A stretch of DNA of 64,000 nt from Phoronis australis (lineage: Eukaryota > Phoronida > Phoronidae): NCBI GenBank assembly GCA_002633005.1, contig NMRA01000492.1, positions 8,083 to 72,082 on the forward strand, given 5' to 3'. This document shows positions 41,901-49,319 of this stretch, piece by piece. Positions within the stretch are counted from its first letter, which is position 1; every line of letters starts with the position of its first letter. Made by a program: the position numbers and the translations under genes. The notes beneath the pieces are model-generated. The model had not been told where the DNA came from, ran no database searches, and was given only the letters and a program-made list of their open reading frames with translations.

Positions 41901-44900
41901 CTTGCCACTTGTGACTGGCCTGAAAAGTGGTCTAGGAGTTTTCTCCCCTGTTGGAAATTTAATTGTACCTATGAGTTGCAAATTTCACTTTCTTACTAAC
42001 CTTACATTAGCCTTTATGACCATCAGTATCAAATTTTGTCACCAGTTTTCCAAGTCTGATTTTTGTCGTTCAAATAATGCAGTTTTCCTGACATGAAAAA
42101 ATGCAAAATATGCCTTTATAGCCAAATAGGTCATATCTCGGTAACCAAAGGTCATTGAGTGCAAATATTGCTGCAGTGTACTTTGGATCCGCATCCCAAC
42201 ACAGGCACAAAATATTAGCTCTGTGTGAATTTTTGAGTATATAGTGATTTTTCATTTTCATATGGTTTTTATAAGGAATCATTCTTAAGACTGCACGTCA
42301 ATGCCGTAAAATAGTTACAAGGGCTCCTGCTGAAGGCAATTTATTTGTTAATGTCTCTTTGCTTATAGCAGTTAATCCAACTGTCAATATTACTTTGTTA
42401 AATGTTCATCAATTTATGTCCACGAACATTGTCTTGTCTGCCGTGTTGGTTTTACAATGTCCCTACATGTGCTTTGGCGGCGTTCGTGTATGAAACAAGA
42501 CTTTTCACCAATTAAACGTTATATTCTTTGTTTTAAAGCAGTGGCAGATCAAGGATGTCGGAAGGAGGGGGCCAATCACACCTCGTCCTAATGGTGAATG
42601 CTTGTGTAAGTCCTTAAAACGGCATGCTCAGTGCGCTTATTCTGGTCTTGTCCGTAGGGGACAGCCGTGTGCCCCTCCTCTTTCATTCTAAATCCGCCTA
42701 AGGAATGGTATACCGACAAAGTCTGCCGTTTCACTCACTGACTACGATGTTCCTCTAACGTGAGATTTAGTTTCGTTCGCATACCAAAAAGCTTTCTAGG
42801 ATCTGTTATAGGAAAATATTTATACGAGGCACAACATAGTTACTGAATTCTTAGAGGGTAGAGTAGTGGACGTTCAGCCAGCCCAGCCTGTGCTTATTGG
42901 TTCAGCAATGACTTTCTAGAGTGACATCTCTTAGCAAGAACTCAGCACGACAACGAGGTTCGCGAGACAAGTCGTTGACTGCACTATCTGGCGACCATGC
43001 TGTGAGAAGGAAACTACTTTTTTGTGCTGGCTTTCGTGCGCAATATCAGTAAGATTACACACTCGTGTTGGCTTTCGCAGTAAAGAGGCCTTTCTCAAAA
43101 TTTATGCATGACTAACATTCCAATTCCAGAACGAGGCTAGCACTGCTAAGTCTACAGGAAGCTGTTTGTTTACAATGAATCTCTACATAAACAATGGCAC
43201 ACTGCTGCGTAGCTTGCTGCAAAAATAACCAAAGAAGAAAAAGTATTGTATTCATCAATTTCATACTGGCAAAGAATTAATTAGACAGTGGCTAGTGAAG
43301 ATTTGCATATGCAATGGGCCAACTTTGCAAGTAAATTATTACACAAAGTCGACTTTCAGTGTATCACCAGTGGCCATGATGCTTGAATAGAACGTAATTT
43401 TAAATGCATATTCTCTGGAATTTAAATAAAATGACAAACCTTGAATGTTCCATATTTTTTCTAAAAACCGTGACTTCAGAAAGTTGTCAGGCTGGACTGA
43501 AGACAGTCATATAGATTAATTTGTTTATATCACAGAAAAGTGCTGGGTGACACACATGGCCTCTCAAGTTGATGAGTGAATCGTTTCACAGCACAACAAG
43601 CAGCCATGCAATGATGCAAACAATATTTCCCCTGGTGTAACCTCTGACTATCATAATTTTTACACACTATCAACTGTGCTGAATTTGAAAGACTACTAAC
43701 TTTTACAGATATGAAAAGTTTCTGTTAATCACATAGATATTCACGTATACGTATGCATATATATGAATAGTATGTAACCACTTTCTGTAATTGGAAGTTA
43801 TACATTTGCAGAGTTGGCAGACCTAGGTGTAATAATCCTCTTGATGAACTGTTTTTGTTTTTGTGTCGCCTCAGAGTAGGATTAGTGGAGCAAACCTTGT
43901 CACTACGTTTCAATTGCTCAGTAGCAACAGTAAGAAGGAAAATATTGACATGGGCTAATCTAAGGCCAAGCTCACTGGTGACAAACTCACAATGTTTCAC
44001 AACCTTTAAAGACCTAGTTGAAATGGCTTCACATGGCGCAAGAACATTTGTATCGTCACTGTTTACTGGCTCAATATGAAACTTTGTGGATTTGATGACT
44101 TACTAGAACAAGGGGGCACTGTGACGCCTTATAAAAGATTTCTAATAAGATACTCAGTGAAAGGGATACAAAAATCAACATTTCTCCGTTTCAGGGGAAA
44201 ATAGAAAATCATAACAAATAGTAGGGACTCATTTTTTTATCAGCATATTAGAATGTATATTCGGCTCACAACAGTGACTACACCTCCTGTTGGTCATGTT
44301 AGTTTTCGACTAGGTTAACTTTAGTCAGGGCCAGCGACAACATCACTATCAAATAGGTCCATGTCAGTTTTGCAGGGTAATCAGGCGAGAGATAGAAATT
44401 GAAGAAAAAATGATCCACCTTGTCCTTCAGGTGCTAAATAAAATTAATGTCTTACTTCACTGTTTTTAAACTGTCCAGATGTAAAGAACAGCAAGAGACC
44501 ATTGAAGATTGGCTTAAAACACGAGTAAACAATTGAAACACCAAAAATCTAGTTAATGAGTTAAACCAAAACATCTTCAATCCATGTTTCAAACAACTGA
44601 AAGAATGAATCACGAAGCAGTCTAATGAATTTACAGTACAAATAAAACTTACAGCACTGAATGCTTTGACCATATTAATCCAGTAGTTTTACCACTTATT
44701 GGTTTCCTTGAATTCTTTTCGCGAAAAAAATGAAATAGACTATTGCTATCCCTAACCAGCTGACGGCTCAACATCAACCGAAGAATGTTTATGCATCCTG
44801 TAAAACTGCTCACTTCTTACTTGGACACATGATTCTTGCCTGATGATTTTGAAGACTTTTTATAATAAGATTCCAGAGACCTAAATGTTATATTTGGAAC

Positions 44901-45683
44901 AAGTGTAAGGTCACGATCAGTCAGCTGAGGGGAGGCTGCCATGACTGTAAACAGGAAGTAGTTTAACAGTGTTAGCCTCGCTATGGATTTCTTCTTTAAA
45001 GAGGAAATCTATAGCGAGGCTATGCATATTAAAATATTCATGAGATATTATTAAGAAAGGCCTATAGCAAGTCCATGGCCGTGCCTCTATTTAAAGAGCT
45101 GCGATCCTGTAAACCCCAGACCGGGCGTGCATTCCGGAGACCCGAGAAACCGCTTGAGATCTCGCGAGATATTGTCATATGTTCATTACAAACGAAGTAT
45201 TTGATCACACCAGCTTTGGAAGTCAGCCACGGACTAGCAGATTCCAAATCTGCCATACAAAGCCTAAGTCCCGGACCACTGAACTCCAAGACGAAACACC
45301 AATCCCAGGTCCCGGGACATTCAGCGCGAAGCGTTCGTGGCGCTCAGGGGCACGGATTTTGGGGATTTGTACCGCAGGTTTGGTGCCTGCTGGTCTGAGG
45401 ATGGGGTTTAGGATCACAGCTGGAATGTAAATACAGGCACGGACGCGGAGTTTCCTCCCCCGCCCCTCGCAAATTTACGCGGTTCACCACAACACCTACA
45501 GAGGACAGTCATTTGCAACTGATAGTTGAACGACTTGACGACTTGTAGACGAACTGAAATAAACGGTATTGCTCGAGACTGTACCTTACCCCGTCGAGGT
45601 GGTGGTTGCCACAGCCCAGTAAAGGGAGACAGTGTAGGCATTCAGGAGGTCGAAAGGTCGAATAAACTCTCCTCGAAACTTCC
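8790..45683 (-). CDS. CNGK: Multi-repeat cyclic-nucleotide-gated K+ channel (CNGK/TetraKCNG-like), 16 exons, partial
   Basis: Sixteen minus-strand exons (listed separately) were joined at GT/AG borders with matching phases, giving about 783 uninterrupted codons. Residue numbers below count from the first codon of the 45.6-kb exon. Repeat A: pore helix and filter STGYGD (29-34), S6 (about 40-70), C-linker (75-145), CNBD (146-254) with the phosphate-cassette features GE (214-215) and PRTAT (223-227). Linker: 255-390, rich in charged residues. Repeat B: S1 (about 400-425), S2 (about 455-470), S3 (497-511), S4 with K522, R525, K528 and R531, S5 (about 548-572), filter STGYGD (617-622), S6 (630-658), C-linker (664-734), CNBD first half (735-783). 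GYGD filters with C-linker and CNBD and several repeats in one chain define the CNGK family, which in sea urchin sperm carries cGMP-triggered K+ efflux. That role here is inferred from the family. The gene continues at both ends: S1-S5 of repeat A and the protein start are not located, and the 3' end lies beyond 8.8 kb. Confidence 0.88.
9543..10018 (+). repeat. Direct duplication, copy 1, ending at N
   Basis: Copy 1 of a roughly 460-base near-identical direct repeat. It carries a short insertion of about 20 bases near 9630 that copy 2 lacks. It stops exactly at the N at 10019. It lies in an intron. Confidence 0.95.
10020..10474 (+). repeat. Direct duplication, copy 2, starting after N
   Basis: Begins directly after N with cacaacacggg, the same sequence that begins copy 1 at 9543, and ends with the same gcgccgaaagcccac. 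Near-identity plus the N at the joint suggests an unmerged allelic overlap in the assembly. Confidence 0.95.
11720..11816 (-). CDS. CNGK-like exon: repeat B C-linker, part 2
   Basis: The 97-nt exon has acceptor caaatcag and donor gtgagt. After completing the split Arg it encodes HQSHQGETLFVDVPRTLQKD and then YCEYGEYLNN, matching G..LF..LP..L......Y...L of C-linkers. It ends in phase 0. It is intron-rich compared with repeat A, where one exon covers the whole C-linker. Confidence 0.88.
12105..12221 (-). CDS. CNGK-like exon: repeat B C-linker, part 1
   Basis: The 117-nt exon has acceptor ttaatcag and donor gtaatt. It completes an Arg codon and encodes VVVVKKFMQERSLDSELVKT and then IKYLTLLWRTH, the A' and B' helices of the C-linker. 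It ends two bases into another Arg codon. It lies just outside the LINE relic at 12.65-14.46 kb. Confidence 0.9.
12650..14460 (-). mobile_element. Second copy of the same LINE, 5' part only, inverted
   Basis: Reverse complement of 14240-14455 matches the LINE leader at 55715-55930 (shared aggcgccccaaagg and ccaacccgatcccg blocks). 12899-13096 encodes IKPRAAVLVSKDITSRTLPE, nearly identical to the endonuclease at 57.9 kb. 12650-12780 matches the endonuclease C-terminus, including a diverged SDHRY. RT is absent, and internal deletions make it about 0.8 kb shorter than the same span at 55.7-58.3 kb. It sits in the intron between 8.8-12.2 kb C-linker exons and the 16.2-kb pore exon. Confidence 0.75.
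15019..15150. repeat. Two tandem G/C-run repeat units, copy 1
   Basis: Two units of about 65 bases each contain atgggcggcg/atgggcggtg, then a g-run, tatag(t/c)cc, cacttttttcagtgctgcg. The same double unit occurs at 38014-38152. Non-coding. Confidence 0.8.
16233..16481 (-). CDS. CNGK-like exon: repeat B turret, pore, filter and S6
   Basis: The 249-nt exon has acceptor ggtttcag and donor gtaagg. It encodes CRPDSWAAQNRF (turret), SSVYWATTTMSSTGYGDVSA (pore helix and filter) and S6 LVAVAAMIIGIGLWGYLQAV. Unlike repeat A, no intron interrupts the filter. The GYGD filter predicts K+ selectivity. Confidence 0.95.
16740..17550. repeat. Dispersed repeat related to 9360-9560 and 10880-11580
   Basis: 16840-16910 (cacgttcatt, acctgacgctagacgg, gacgaaggtg) matches 9440-9510; 17290-17350 (tttctgcacacatttgcagt) matches 10930-10980; 17473 (ttaacgcgacgcctctc) matches 11541. 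The same order in both places indicates one element of about 0.8-2 kb present twice, with insertions in the left copy. No ORF of interest. Confidence 0.5.
18685..18830 (-). CDS. CNGK-like exon: repeat B S4-S5 linker and S5
   Basis: The 146-nt exon has acceptor ctatttcag and donor gtgagc, and runs from phase 0 to phase 2. It encodes VPLYFSKKESSIEYNIRTVR and then a hydrophobic S5 (IFKFLIYVALCTHTVGCVWF). The pattern CTHTVGCVW matches the H..GC.W of CNG/KCNH S5 helices. Confidence 0.9.
18992..19149 (-). CDS. CNGK-like exon: repeat B S3 and S4 voltage sensor
   Basis: The 158-nt exon has acceptor cttttcag and donor gtaacg. It encodes RIVLDVLACLPLEV (S3 with the family Asp and LP) and then FAFFKLNRVLKLYR. 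The last segment has K/R at every third position, the hallmark of S4, so the sensor is charged in this repeat. Confidence 0.92.
19963..20077. repeat. Long imperfect hairpin, about 50-bp arms
   Basis: The left arm runs from tatccccc through ggattttggagaattatc and the right arm is its complement, with a few mismatches and a loop of about 12 bases around 20020. The ends are C-rich/G-rich. This is typical of a small foldback element inserted in an intron of the channel gene. Confidence 0.85.
21824..21937 (-). CDS. CNGK-like exon: repeat B S2
   Basis: The 114-nt exon has acceptor tattttag and donor gtaaga. It completes the split codon of the S1 exon and encodes GWFIDLLNALDIVFQLRTAV, a typical CNG/HCN S2 with its acidic residues and the terminal basic residue. 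It ends one base into a Gly codon that the next exon completes. Confidence 0.9.
22895..23069 (-). CDS. CNGK-like exon: repeat B pre-S1 and S1
   Basis: The 175-nt exon has acceptor ttatag and donor gtacgt, and runs from phase 0 to phase 1. It encodes the CNG-type pre-S1 signature LINPESR followed by the S1 segment MAFVWETTILSLALLQGAEV. The exon contains an ATG two codons in, but upstream exons join in frame, so this is not a start. Confidence 0.9.
23525..23776 (-). CDS. CNGK-like exon: inter-repeat linker
   Basis: The 252-nt exon (84 codons, phase 0/0) lies between acceptor atttccag and donor gtaaga. It is highly charged (for example INRERHSLIRRHRTLILDKD) with no membrane segment, as expected for the cytosolic link between one CNBD and the next S1. 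It joins in phase to exons on both sides, which is the key evidence that repeats A and B form a single polypeptide rather than two tandem genes. Confidence 0.85.
24513..24646 (-). CDS. CNGK-like exon: CNBD C-helix tail and inter-repeat linker
   Basis: The 134-nt exon has acceptor acttgtag and donor gtgagt. Its first two bases complete a Val codon with the preceding exon. It encodes TEKMREVADHRYERVEEAAK and then a hydrophilic stretch. The first part continues the CNBD C-terminal helix, the rest begins the linker to repeat B. It ends in phase 0. Confidence 0.85.
24913..25027 (-). CDS. CNGK-like exon: repeat A CNBD cassette arginine to C helix
   Basis: The 115-nt exon has acceptor gttttccag and donor gtactt, and runs from phase 0 to phase 1. 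It encodes VPRTATMRAACHCDLVVLDK and then NDIREVARFYPN, the standard end of a CNBD: cassette Arg-Thr-Ala, the C.L..L.K strand, then a D-I/L...YP helix. With GE in the previous exon, the first CNBD keeps the residues expected for cyclic nucleotide binding. Confidence 0.93.
25440..26330 (-). repeat. Inverted 3'-end arm of the Penelope relic
   Basis: Reverse complement matches 27600-28430: it encodes the region MFNPCLNGISHVFR and the GIY-YIG piece with CSIQYVGQTQHNLQ. Such partial, oppositely oriented copies joined to a body are characteristic of Penelope insertion. Divergence from the right arm suggests an old insertion. Confidence 0.8.
25440..28430 (+). mobile_element. Penelope-like retroelement relic with inverted 3' arms
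   Basis: The plus strand from about 26350 encodes a Penelope RT (ADVIMDKQKHIGVALRQLND, LLPEIHKEGKPGRPIIASKD) and, at 27975-28307, a GIY-YIG endonuclease (IIYLITCKKCSMQYVGQTQ). The catalytic YxDD region reads YINEIF, and several stops and frameshifts break the ORF, for example after PSCL at 26785. The left 0.9 kb (25440-26330) is an inverted copy of the element's own 3' end, so both outer ends carry the same gttgttttat sequence in opposite orientation. The relic lies in the intron between channel exons 25027 and 31809. Confidence 0.85.
28795..29362 (+). repeat. Direct duplication, copy 1, ending at N 29363
   Basis: 568 bases nearly identical to 29673-30240, starting gattagccacgtaaacag. It ends exactly at the N at 29363. 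A small ORF (60 codons) inside is present in both copies, but shows no domain. Confidence 0.95.
29673..30240 (+). repeat. Direct duplication, copy 2
   Basis: Second copy of the repeat at 28795. The 310 bases between N and this copy are unique. Differences are a few substitutions, such as tacgtgg/tacgcgg near the start, and a short difference near 29870. This is allele-like divergence. Confidence 0.95.
31809..31871 (-). CDS. CNGK-like exon: repeat A CNBD beta strands up to GE
   Basis: This 63-nt mini-exon (phase 0/0) lies between acceptor atttcag and donor gtgaca. It encodes VLGDDGKTCIALLKRGRIVG followed by E. It fits directly after KGMIE, and its final GE is the conserved glycine-glutamate of the phosphate-binding cassette. 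It is isolated by introns of 3.1 and 6.8 kb, both carrying Penelope relics. Confidence 0.88.
32640..34440 (+). mobile_element. Second, distinct Penelope-like relic
   Basis: Translations in shifting frames give the Penelope N-terminal signature LSPAEEQDLESGLNLAVVPK, then INILAADKGGTAVVINKVGY, LSYDVSALFSRVPTDKEVAV, HQIRGVLMGPSISAIVANIF, and a YVDD-equivalent now reading CVEDTFLVI. Stops at about 33323, 33450 and 33888 and several frame changes kill it. No GIY-YIG domain was found after 34440. The protein differs clearly from the 26-28 kb relic, so two Penelope families entered introns of the same gene. Confidence 0.8.
34967..35113 (-). CDS. CNGK-like exon: repeat A CNBD, first half
   Basis: The 147-nt, phase 0/0 exon has acceptor attttcag and donor gtaagg. 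It encodes SLKMKHVSFLPGQVITTAGD and then MIYIHKGMIE, matching the CNBD pattern PG..I...GD....MYFI..G. It has exactly the same length and phases as the repeat B CNBD exon at 8790-8936, showing that the two repeats arose by duplication of the same exon. Confidence 0.92.
35560..36620. repeat. Dispersed non-coding repeat with CAA/GAC triplet runs, copy 2
   Basis: Triplet-rich block (caacactgataatgcggcc, gtaacaccaacagtag) followed by gagcagtcttcagacaaact and related lines. Diverged relative of 7000-7760. No gene seen. Confidence 0.5.
37161..37325 (-). CDS. CNGK-like exon: repeat A C-linker
   Basis: The 165-nt, phase 0/0 exon has acceptor ccttag and donor gtaatc. It encodes ELRLLVVGYYKYMWVRYRGA and then LFEGLPPPLQ, the A'-D' helices of a CNG/HCN C-linker. 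Joined to the previous exon it aligns to the family without a gap (KAIM then DEMDITDEL), so no exon is needed between them. Confidence 0.93.
37839..37976 (-). CDS. Possible in-frame cassette exon in the repeat A C-linker intron
   Basis: Between two confirmed exons, an open 138-nt stretch has an AG before it (atgcaag) and a strong donor (gtgagc). It encodes 46 codons including SIISRLVSLEDAELFSNVVV, and is phase 0 on both sides, exactly as its neighbours require. Alignment of the flanking exons to CNG/HCN C-linkers needs no insertion, so the exon is either alternative or fortuitous. Confidence 0.3.
38014..38152. repeat. Two tandem G/C-run repeat units, copy 2
   Basis: Same doubled unit as 15019-15150 (gggcggcgcatagggggctg, tatagcccc, cacttttttcagtgctgcgc). 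It lies directly upstream of the possible cassette exon at 37839-37976. Confidence 0.8.
38536..38713 (-). CDS. CNGK-like exon: repeat A filter YGD, S6 and start of C-linker
   Basis: The 178-nt exon has acceptor tcggcag and donor gtaaga. Its first base completes the filter glycine and the next codons read YGDIYSVTISE, followed by a hydrophobic S6 (VVLASVVMLCGTLLFYGMLV). The C-linker then begins with GGLTSIVTNLDKQRAGF, the usual position for the region after S6 in CNG/HCN/KCNH channels. It ends in phase 0 after AIM. Confidence 0.92.
38720..41230. other. No gene recognised; channel intron
   Basis: Very AT-rich part of the 6.9-kb intron between the two halves of the repeat A filter. Several runs of T, short ORFs only. 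Confidence 0.6.
41231..41530 (-). CDS. Hypothetical 99-codon ORF
   Basis: The ORF starts MEEFPSCTFGQFSLQYCDRG and ends at a stop near 41231. It lies inside the large intron between the two halves of the channel's repeat A filter. Composition is balanced, with several Cys and a charged helical centre. No signal peptide, membrane segment or known domain is recognised, and splice sites are not obvious. It may be a nested single-exon gene, a transposon remnant or chance. Confidence 0.25.
   Translation of the reverse strand: MEEFPSCTFGQFSLQYCDRGGNVNFISCVKDVRSHLRSCKVPLKFENISELQLILVRAVREEAELANQSKCAIIHVLHIDMSLNLALDKNDVLLFRTQC
42540..42702. mobile_element. Short element with gtggcagatc ... ggat-complement ends
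   Basis: The left end gtggcagatcaagg and right end ctaaatccgcctaag resemble the ends of the 62.8-kb element. Inside are gaggggg and cccctcctc blocks in mirrored position. About 160 bases, no ORF. Confidence 0.55.
43194..44080 (+). pseudogene. THAP-domain transposase relic
   Basis: The start MAHCCVACCKNNQRRK has the THAP-type C2CH zinc-finger opening. After a frameshift it continues HTGKELIRQWLVKICICNGP, matching the THAP core W and following helix. At about 43840-43980 a transposase helix-turn-helix appears: ELFLFLCRLRVGLVEQTLSL, then RFNCSVATVRRKILTW. THAP plus HTH plus a DDE_4 domain is typical of animal ISL2EU/Harbinger-like transposons; the DDE catalytic part was not recognised. It lies in the intron that splits the repeat A selectivity filter. 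Confidence 0.65.
44973..45022. repeat. 25-bp palindrome without loop
   Basis: Arms starting tagcctcgctat and ending atagcgaggcta pair along 25 positions with two mismatches (44985/45010 and 44992/45003). It is located in the intron that splits the channel filter. Confidence 0.9.
45590..45683 (-). CDS. CNGK-like exon: repeat A pore helix and first half of selectivity filter
   Basis: The 94-nt exon follows a ttttgcag acceptor and ends at a gtaagg donor. It starts with two bases of a split codon and ends two bases into the filter glycine codon. The translated core is SLYWAVATTTSTG, the classic K+ channel pore helix; the YGD follows in the next exon. The intron therefore cuts the selectivity filter between G and Y. 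The preceding exon must end in phase 1. Confidence 0.9.
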
Positions 45684-46425
45684 CTGCAAAAATGAGATGT
45701 AGTATTAGCAGCTTTACTCTACCTACTGGTGAGTGGTGACTGCTGTTTTTATCTGTGCCTATGTTGACAAGACACAACTTTCTTTTCCAAGTTTACACTT
45801 TCGTATTACAATAACTTGAAGAGAAACGACGCGTGAATGCTGCCCAGATACGTTCTCTCGATATAACGTGGAGTGATTGAGTGAATATAAACAAATAGAC
45901 CTTAGAGTGATAGAGTGAGACGTCATGAACATAAATGAATGCGTGATATCTGTCACCCAAAGAGTGCCTCCACTAGAAACCAAATCATGGTATCGTTTGA
46001 AGCTGTAATATGTCGTACTGTGTTGAAAGGTAACGTGTCCACCCTATGTAATGTTGCGTCCGTTTAACGCATTGGTCACATATTAAGAGGCTCGACCGAT
46101 TGCACCAACTGCTGAGTTCTACCCCGATATGTAGCATGATCATGTGACCATCTGCCACGGTCACATTGCTTTTGACGCCAATCCCTCTTAAAATGATCAT
46201 ATCAGCAGACAAGCTGTTATCTGTAGCGTCGGCCGAGTGTTCGTGTCAAAAAGCAGCAGTCTGTGCACTGTCCGGCAAAGTTGGAATAATTCTGCCGATA
46301 GGCTTATCGTATATCGTCGGGCGATGTTGTTTGATAAGCTGCAGACCAATCGTCAACGGCCATATCCCAATGCCACTTATTAAAATATGATCGCTACACT
46401 TGATCTGTCAATAAATCGCTTGAAG

Positions 46426-46758
46426 TCAATTGGCGAGATCTGCCAAGCATAACCATGTGAGCAAGGCATAATGAAAAACAGTTGCTATCCCGGCGCACTG
46501 CGACAGCAATCGATAGACAATCGTGAACACATCGGCAGAGCATTTGCCGATCGCCAGTTGATGACTGTAACCTAGTCCTGGTGATGTTTTACATGCAGAC
46601 AAGCGATCTCTGCGGGGCAAGTTAGAAAATCGAGTGGATACCGGAAAATTTTCACTTGAACGCGAAGGCGTACCGACGCCGACGCTCGATTGACCCACAC
46701 CAGCCATAATCTCGCGGTGGGCTTTGGAAGCTACAGTAGCTTTATGTGAGCGAGGCAT
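46426..46758 (-). CDS. Hypothetical 110-codon ORF
   Basis: ATG-initiated ORF upstream of the pore exon in the gene's direction. The first half is basic and Ser-rich; the end contains one hydrophobic segment (IATVFHYALLTWLCLADLA). The hydrophobic end could resemble an S5, but there is no donor site in the right phase to join it to the pore exon. Function unknown; possibly non-coding. Confidence 0.2.
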   Translation of the reverse strand: MPRSHKATVASKAHREIMAGVGQSSVGVGTPSRSSENFPVSTRFSNLPRRDRLSACKTSPGLGYSHQLAIGKCSADVFTIVYRLLSQCAGIATVFHYALLTWLCLADLAN

Positions 46759-46759
46759 G

Positions 46760-49310
46760 ATGTTTGCTCAGAAGGCCAATAGTCATCTTCAATACACCTG
46801 GCGACATAATGAAATACGCCTTGTCGCAAAATTGGTAGTAAATTAGTTGGTTGACAGCGTTCCGCGCTTTTATATGGAGGTTTAAGGAGTCCTAGTAAAA
46901 TATTCCAATTTGGCTAACTTTGAAACATCATAGCGCTCGACACCTAGCTTGAATTTTAAGAAACTTGAGAAGGTGCCGTGAAGCACGGTCAGATGAAGTT
47001 TCGAGGCCGGCAATTTTCCCGAAGTATGTCAGTGCTCGACACCTAGCTTGACGTGAAGTTGCATTTAGCGACATGGCGAAAATCCCAGGTCGCCAAACCT
47101 GGAGTCGCCAAACTGACGTCGAAATCGACGACTAAAAAGGTCGTGCCGTACTCCGTTGTCAGAATCTTACGCATATCTCTTCAATTTCTCTCCGTGAAAA
47201 GATGTACAATTCAGTCTCTTATAAATAACTCAATTCCTTCTGCCAACGAAAATACGATCCCAGGCACCTGGGCTGCGTTTTTTACCGATCTTGCCCGAGT
47301 TTTGCTAAAAATTACGCCTTCCGTCTGTTTACTTCCTGTTGTAATTTAACTTAGCACGTGTTTGATATGGGCTGATCGCTGTGGTGGCAAATGCACCGAT
47401 TTCACGAAAAAAGGGAACATTTCTTAACCAAAGGTTTTGAATCTAGGAAGAATTTTAATAATTTAAAGTTTGGAAGTCAGCACAAACTTTGAAACGAATT
47501 TCGGGGGAATTATTGTCTGACATTGATACTCGCAATCGCCAAACACAATTTTAGGTCGCCAAATCAAGCACTGCATCAGATTGTTATGAAACGTTCAGAT
47601 ACTAAGGTTTATATATTGTTATCCAAAATTTTGTTAAGGGTTGTTTTTTGTAATGCGATCAGAGTGGTTTTATTGTTATAGAAGATGTATAGAAAATGTT
47701 CTAAAAATATGTGATGTGTAAACATGTTTAGGGTGGGGATTGAATCTTCGACACTGTTTTAGTATTTTGATTTTCCCAGTGCGCTTCATTACTCCGCCCC
47801 TCTAACTTCAGTATTGTAAAGTATTAAACGTGCTTTATCCTGCCCTCTTGATTCGTACTTACAGCGCAATGGCGTCATCTGTTGATCATTACCATAACCA
47901 TATACATGTATTACAAGTACATGTAGGTATACTATTGTGTATTGTTATGTGTGTATGGTTGGGACTAGGTCTGGTTATTTCCGGTTTTACTGGTTATTCG
48001 GTATTGGGTAAATAACTGACCAGCATCAGGTGTGGTTGTATCATTTAGTGGTTCGAGTGTCAGAGAACTGGCTAGAACAGGTTTCTTTTGCGAACAGCTT
48101 AGTGCAATTTGATCAGCACTTTCGTTTTTTTCTTTGCAAGTGCTTCCTTGCCACTTTCAGTGCAGCTTCATGAACTCTGTGACATTTGTATTCAGTTTCT
48201 TCAGTGCTTAACATATTCAATTAACCTGACAGTCGTTCTGGTCTTTGTGTAAATTGTGTAATCCACCATGTTTAGAGCGTTGACTGAGTTACGTAATTCG
48301 TTTTGTCAATTGTCTTTGCTTTATTTTGCACTTGCCATTACAGCTAAACGTTGATGATGTCTCTCTAGCCCGTTTTCTTTGAATCGGTTAGATTTGTTGA
48401 TTCTATTTCTTTCTTACTATAGTTTGGAACATAACGTTGTTGTTGTAATGTATTATGGACTGTGTATTGCATTGAGAAACAGCATCAGATGGACTTATTG
48501 CACCAGCAGTAGCATATCAACGGCACTAGCAGCTGCAACAGCCTGACTAGCGAAAGCATGAACGAAAACAACATAACTGGCGTGAACAACAGAACCATTA
48601 CCTGGCTTGTGCATGTTCTTTGCCACTTCATGAAGGTGCGCTTTGTGTATTTCATGTGACGTCATCTTAATAAAAAATAGAAATTGAGGAGTAAAAATCG
48701 ACGCGATTATTTGACAATTCGCACCATTCAAGTGGCCTAGAATGCGAAAAACAGACTAAATTGCATTACAGAAGTCAAGCCGTCCACCAGGTATTTTTAC
48801 AGTTAGTTTGTAAAAAATTTGAATTTCTTTTAATGTCAAAGCATTTTTCCTTTAGTTTCAATTTTACCAAAAATGATCTGTCAATTGCTCGTCACTTCGT
48901 CCATTTTTCCCCACAAGGCAATGCACATCTCCTTATTTGGTATGGCAAGGAATAGACGTAGCACATTTAACTTATATGGAAAATGTGATCTTTGAACTTT
49001 GATATAAACAAATCACTTATGGGAATGCTACCTCCGATCTTGCGCTGTTGAGATTGCGCCGCGCATGCGTGACATTTGCTTGCATACGTATTTTCCGGTG
49101 TTTGCTATTCATATGGAATTTACTGTCACTAAAACTTTTCGCAAAACCGCCGTTTTTCAATCAATCAGTTTATGAAGGCCATAGGCCCAGTGCACAAAGG
49201 AACAACATGTAACATACTTAAGAGTGCAGCAAGCTATCACGGAGTCCAAAAGTATAAAATACGTATTTACAGAGGTTAACTAATTTGGCATCATCACTTG
49301 TTGATATCAA
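46760..49310. other. No gene recognised
   Basis: AT-rich sequence, presumably upstream intron of the channel. A stretch at 48600-48670 minus (MTSHEIHKAHLHEVAKNMHK then a gtaatg donor) looks exon-like but has no recognisable motif. Confidence 0.4.
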
Positions 49311-49319
49311 TCTTTTGAA

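Noticed and set aside
46166-46758. Possible histone-like ORF
   Set aside because: Only scattered residues agree with H2A/H3 and spacing is wrong.
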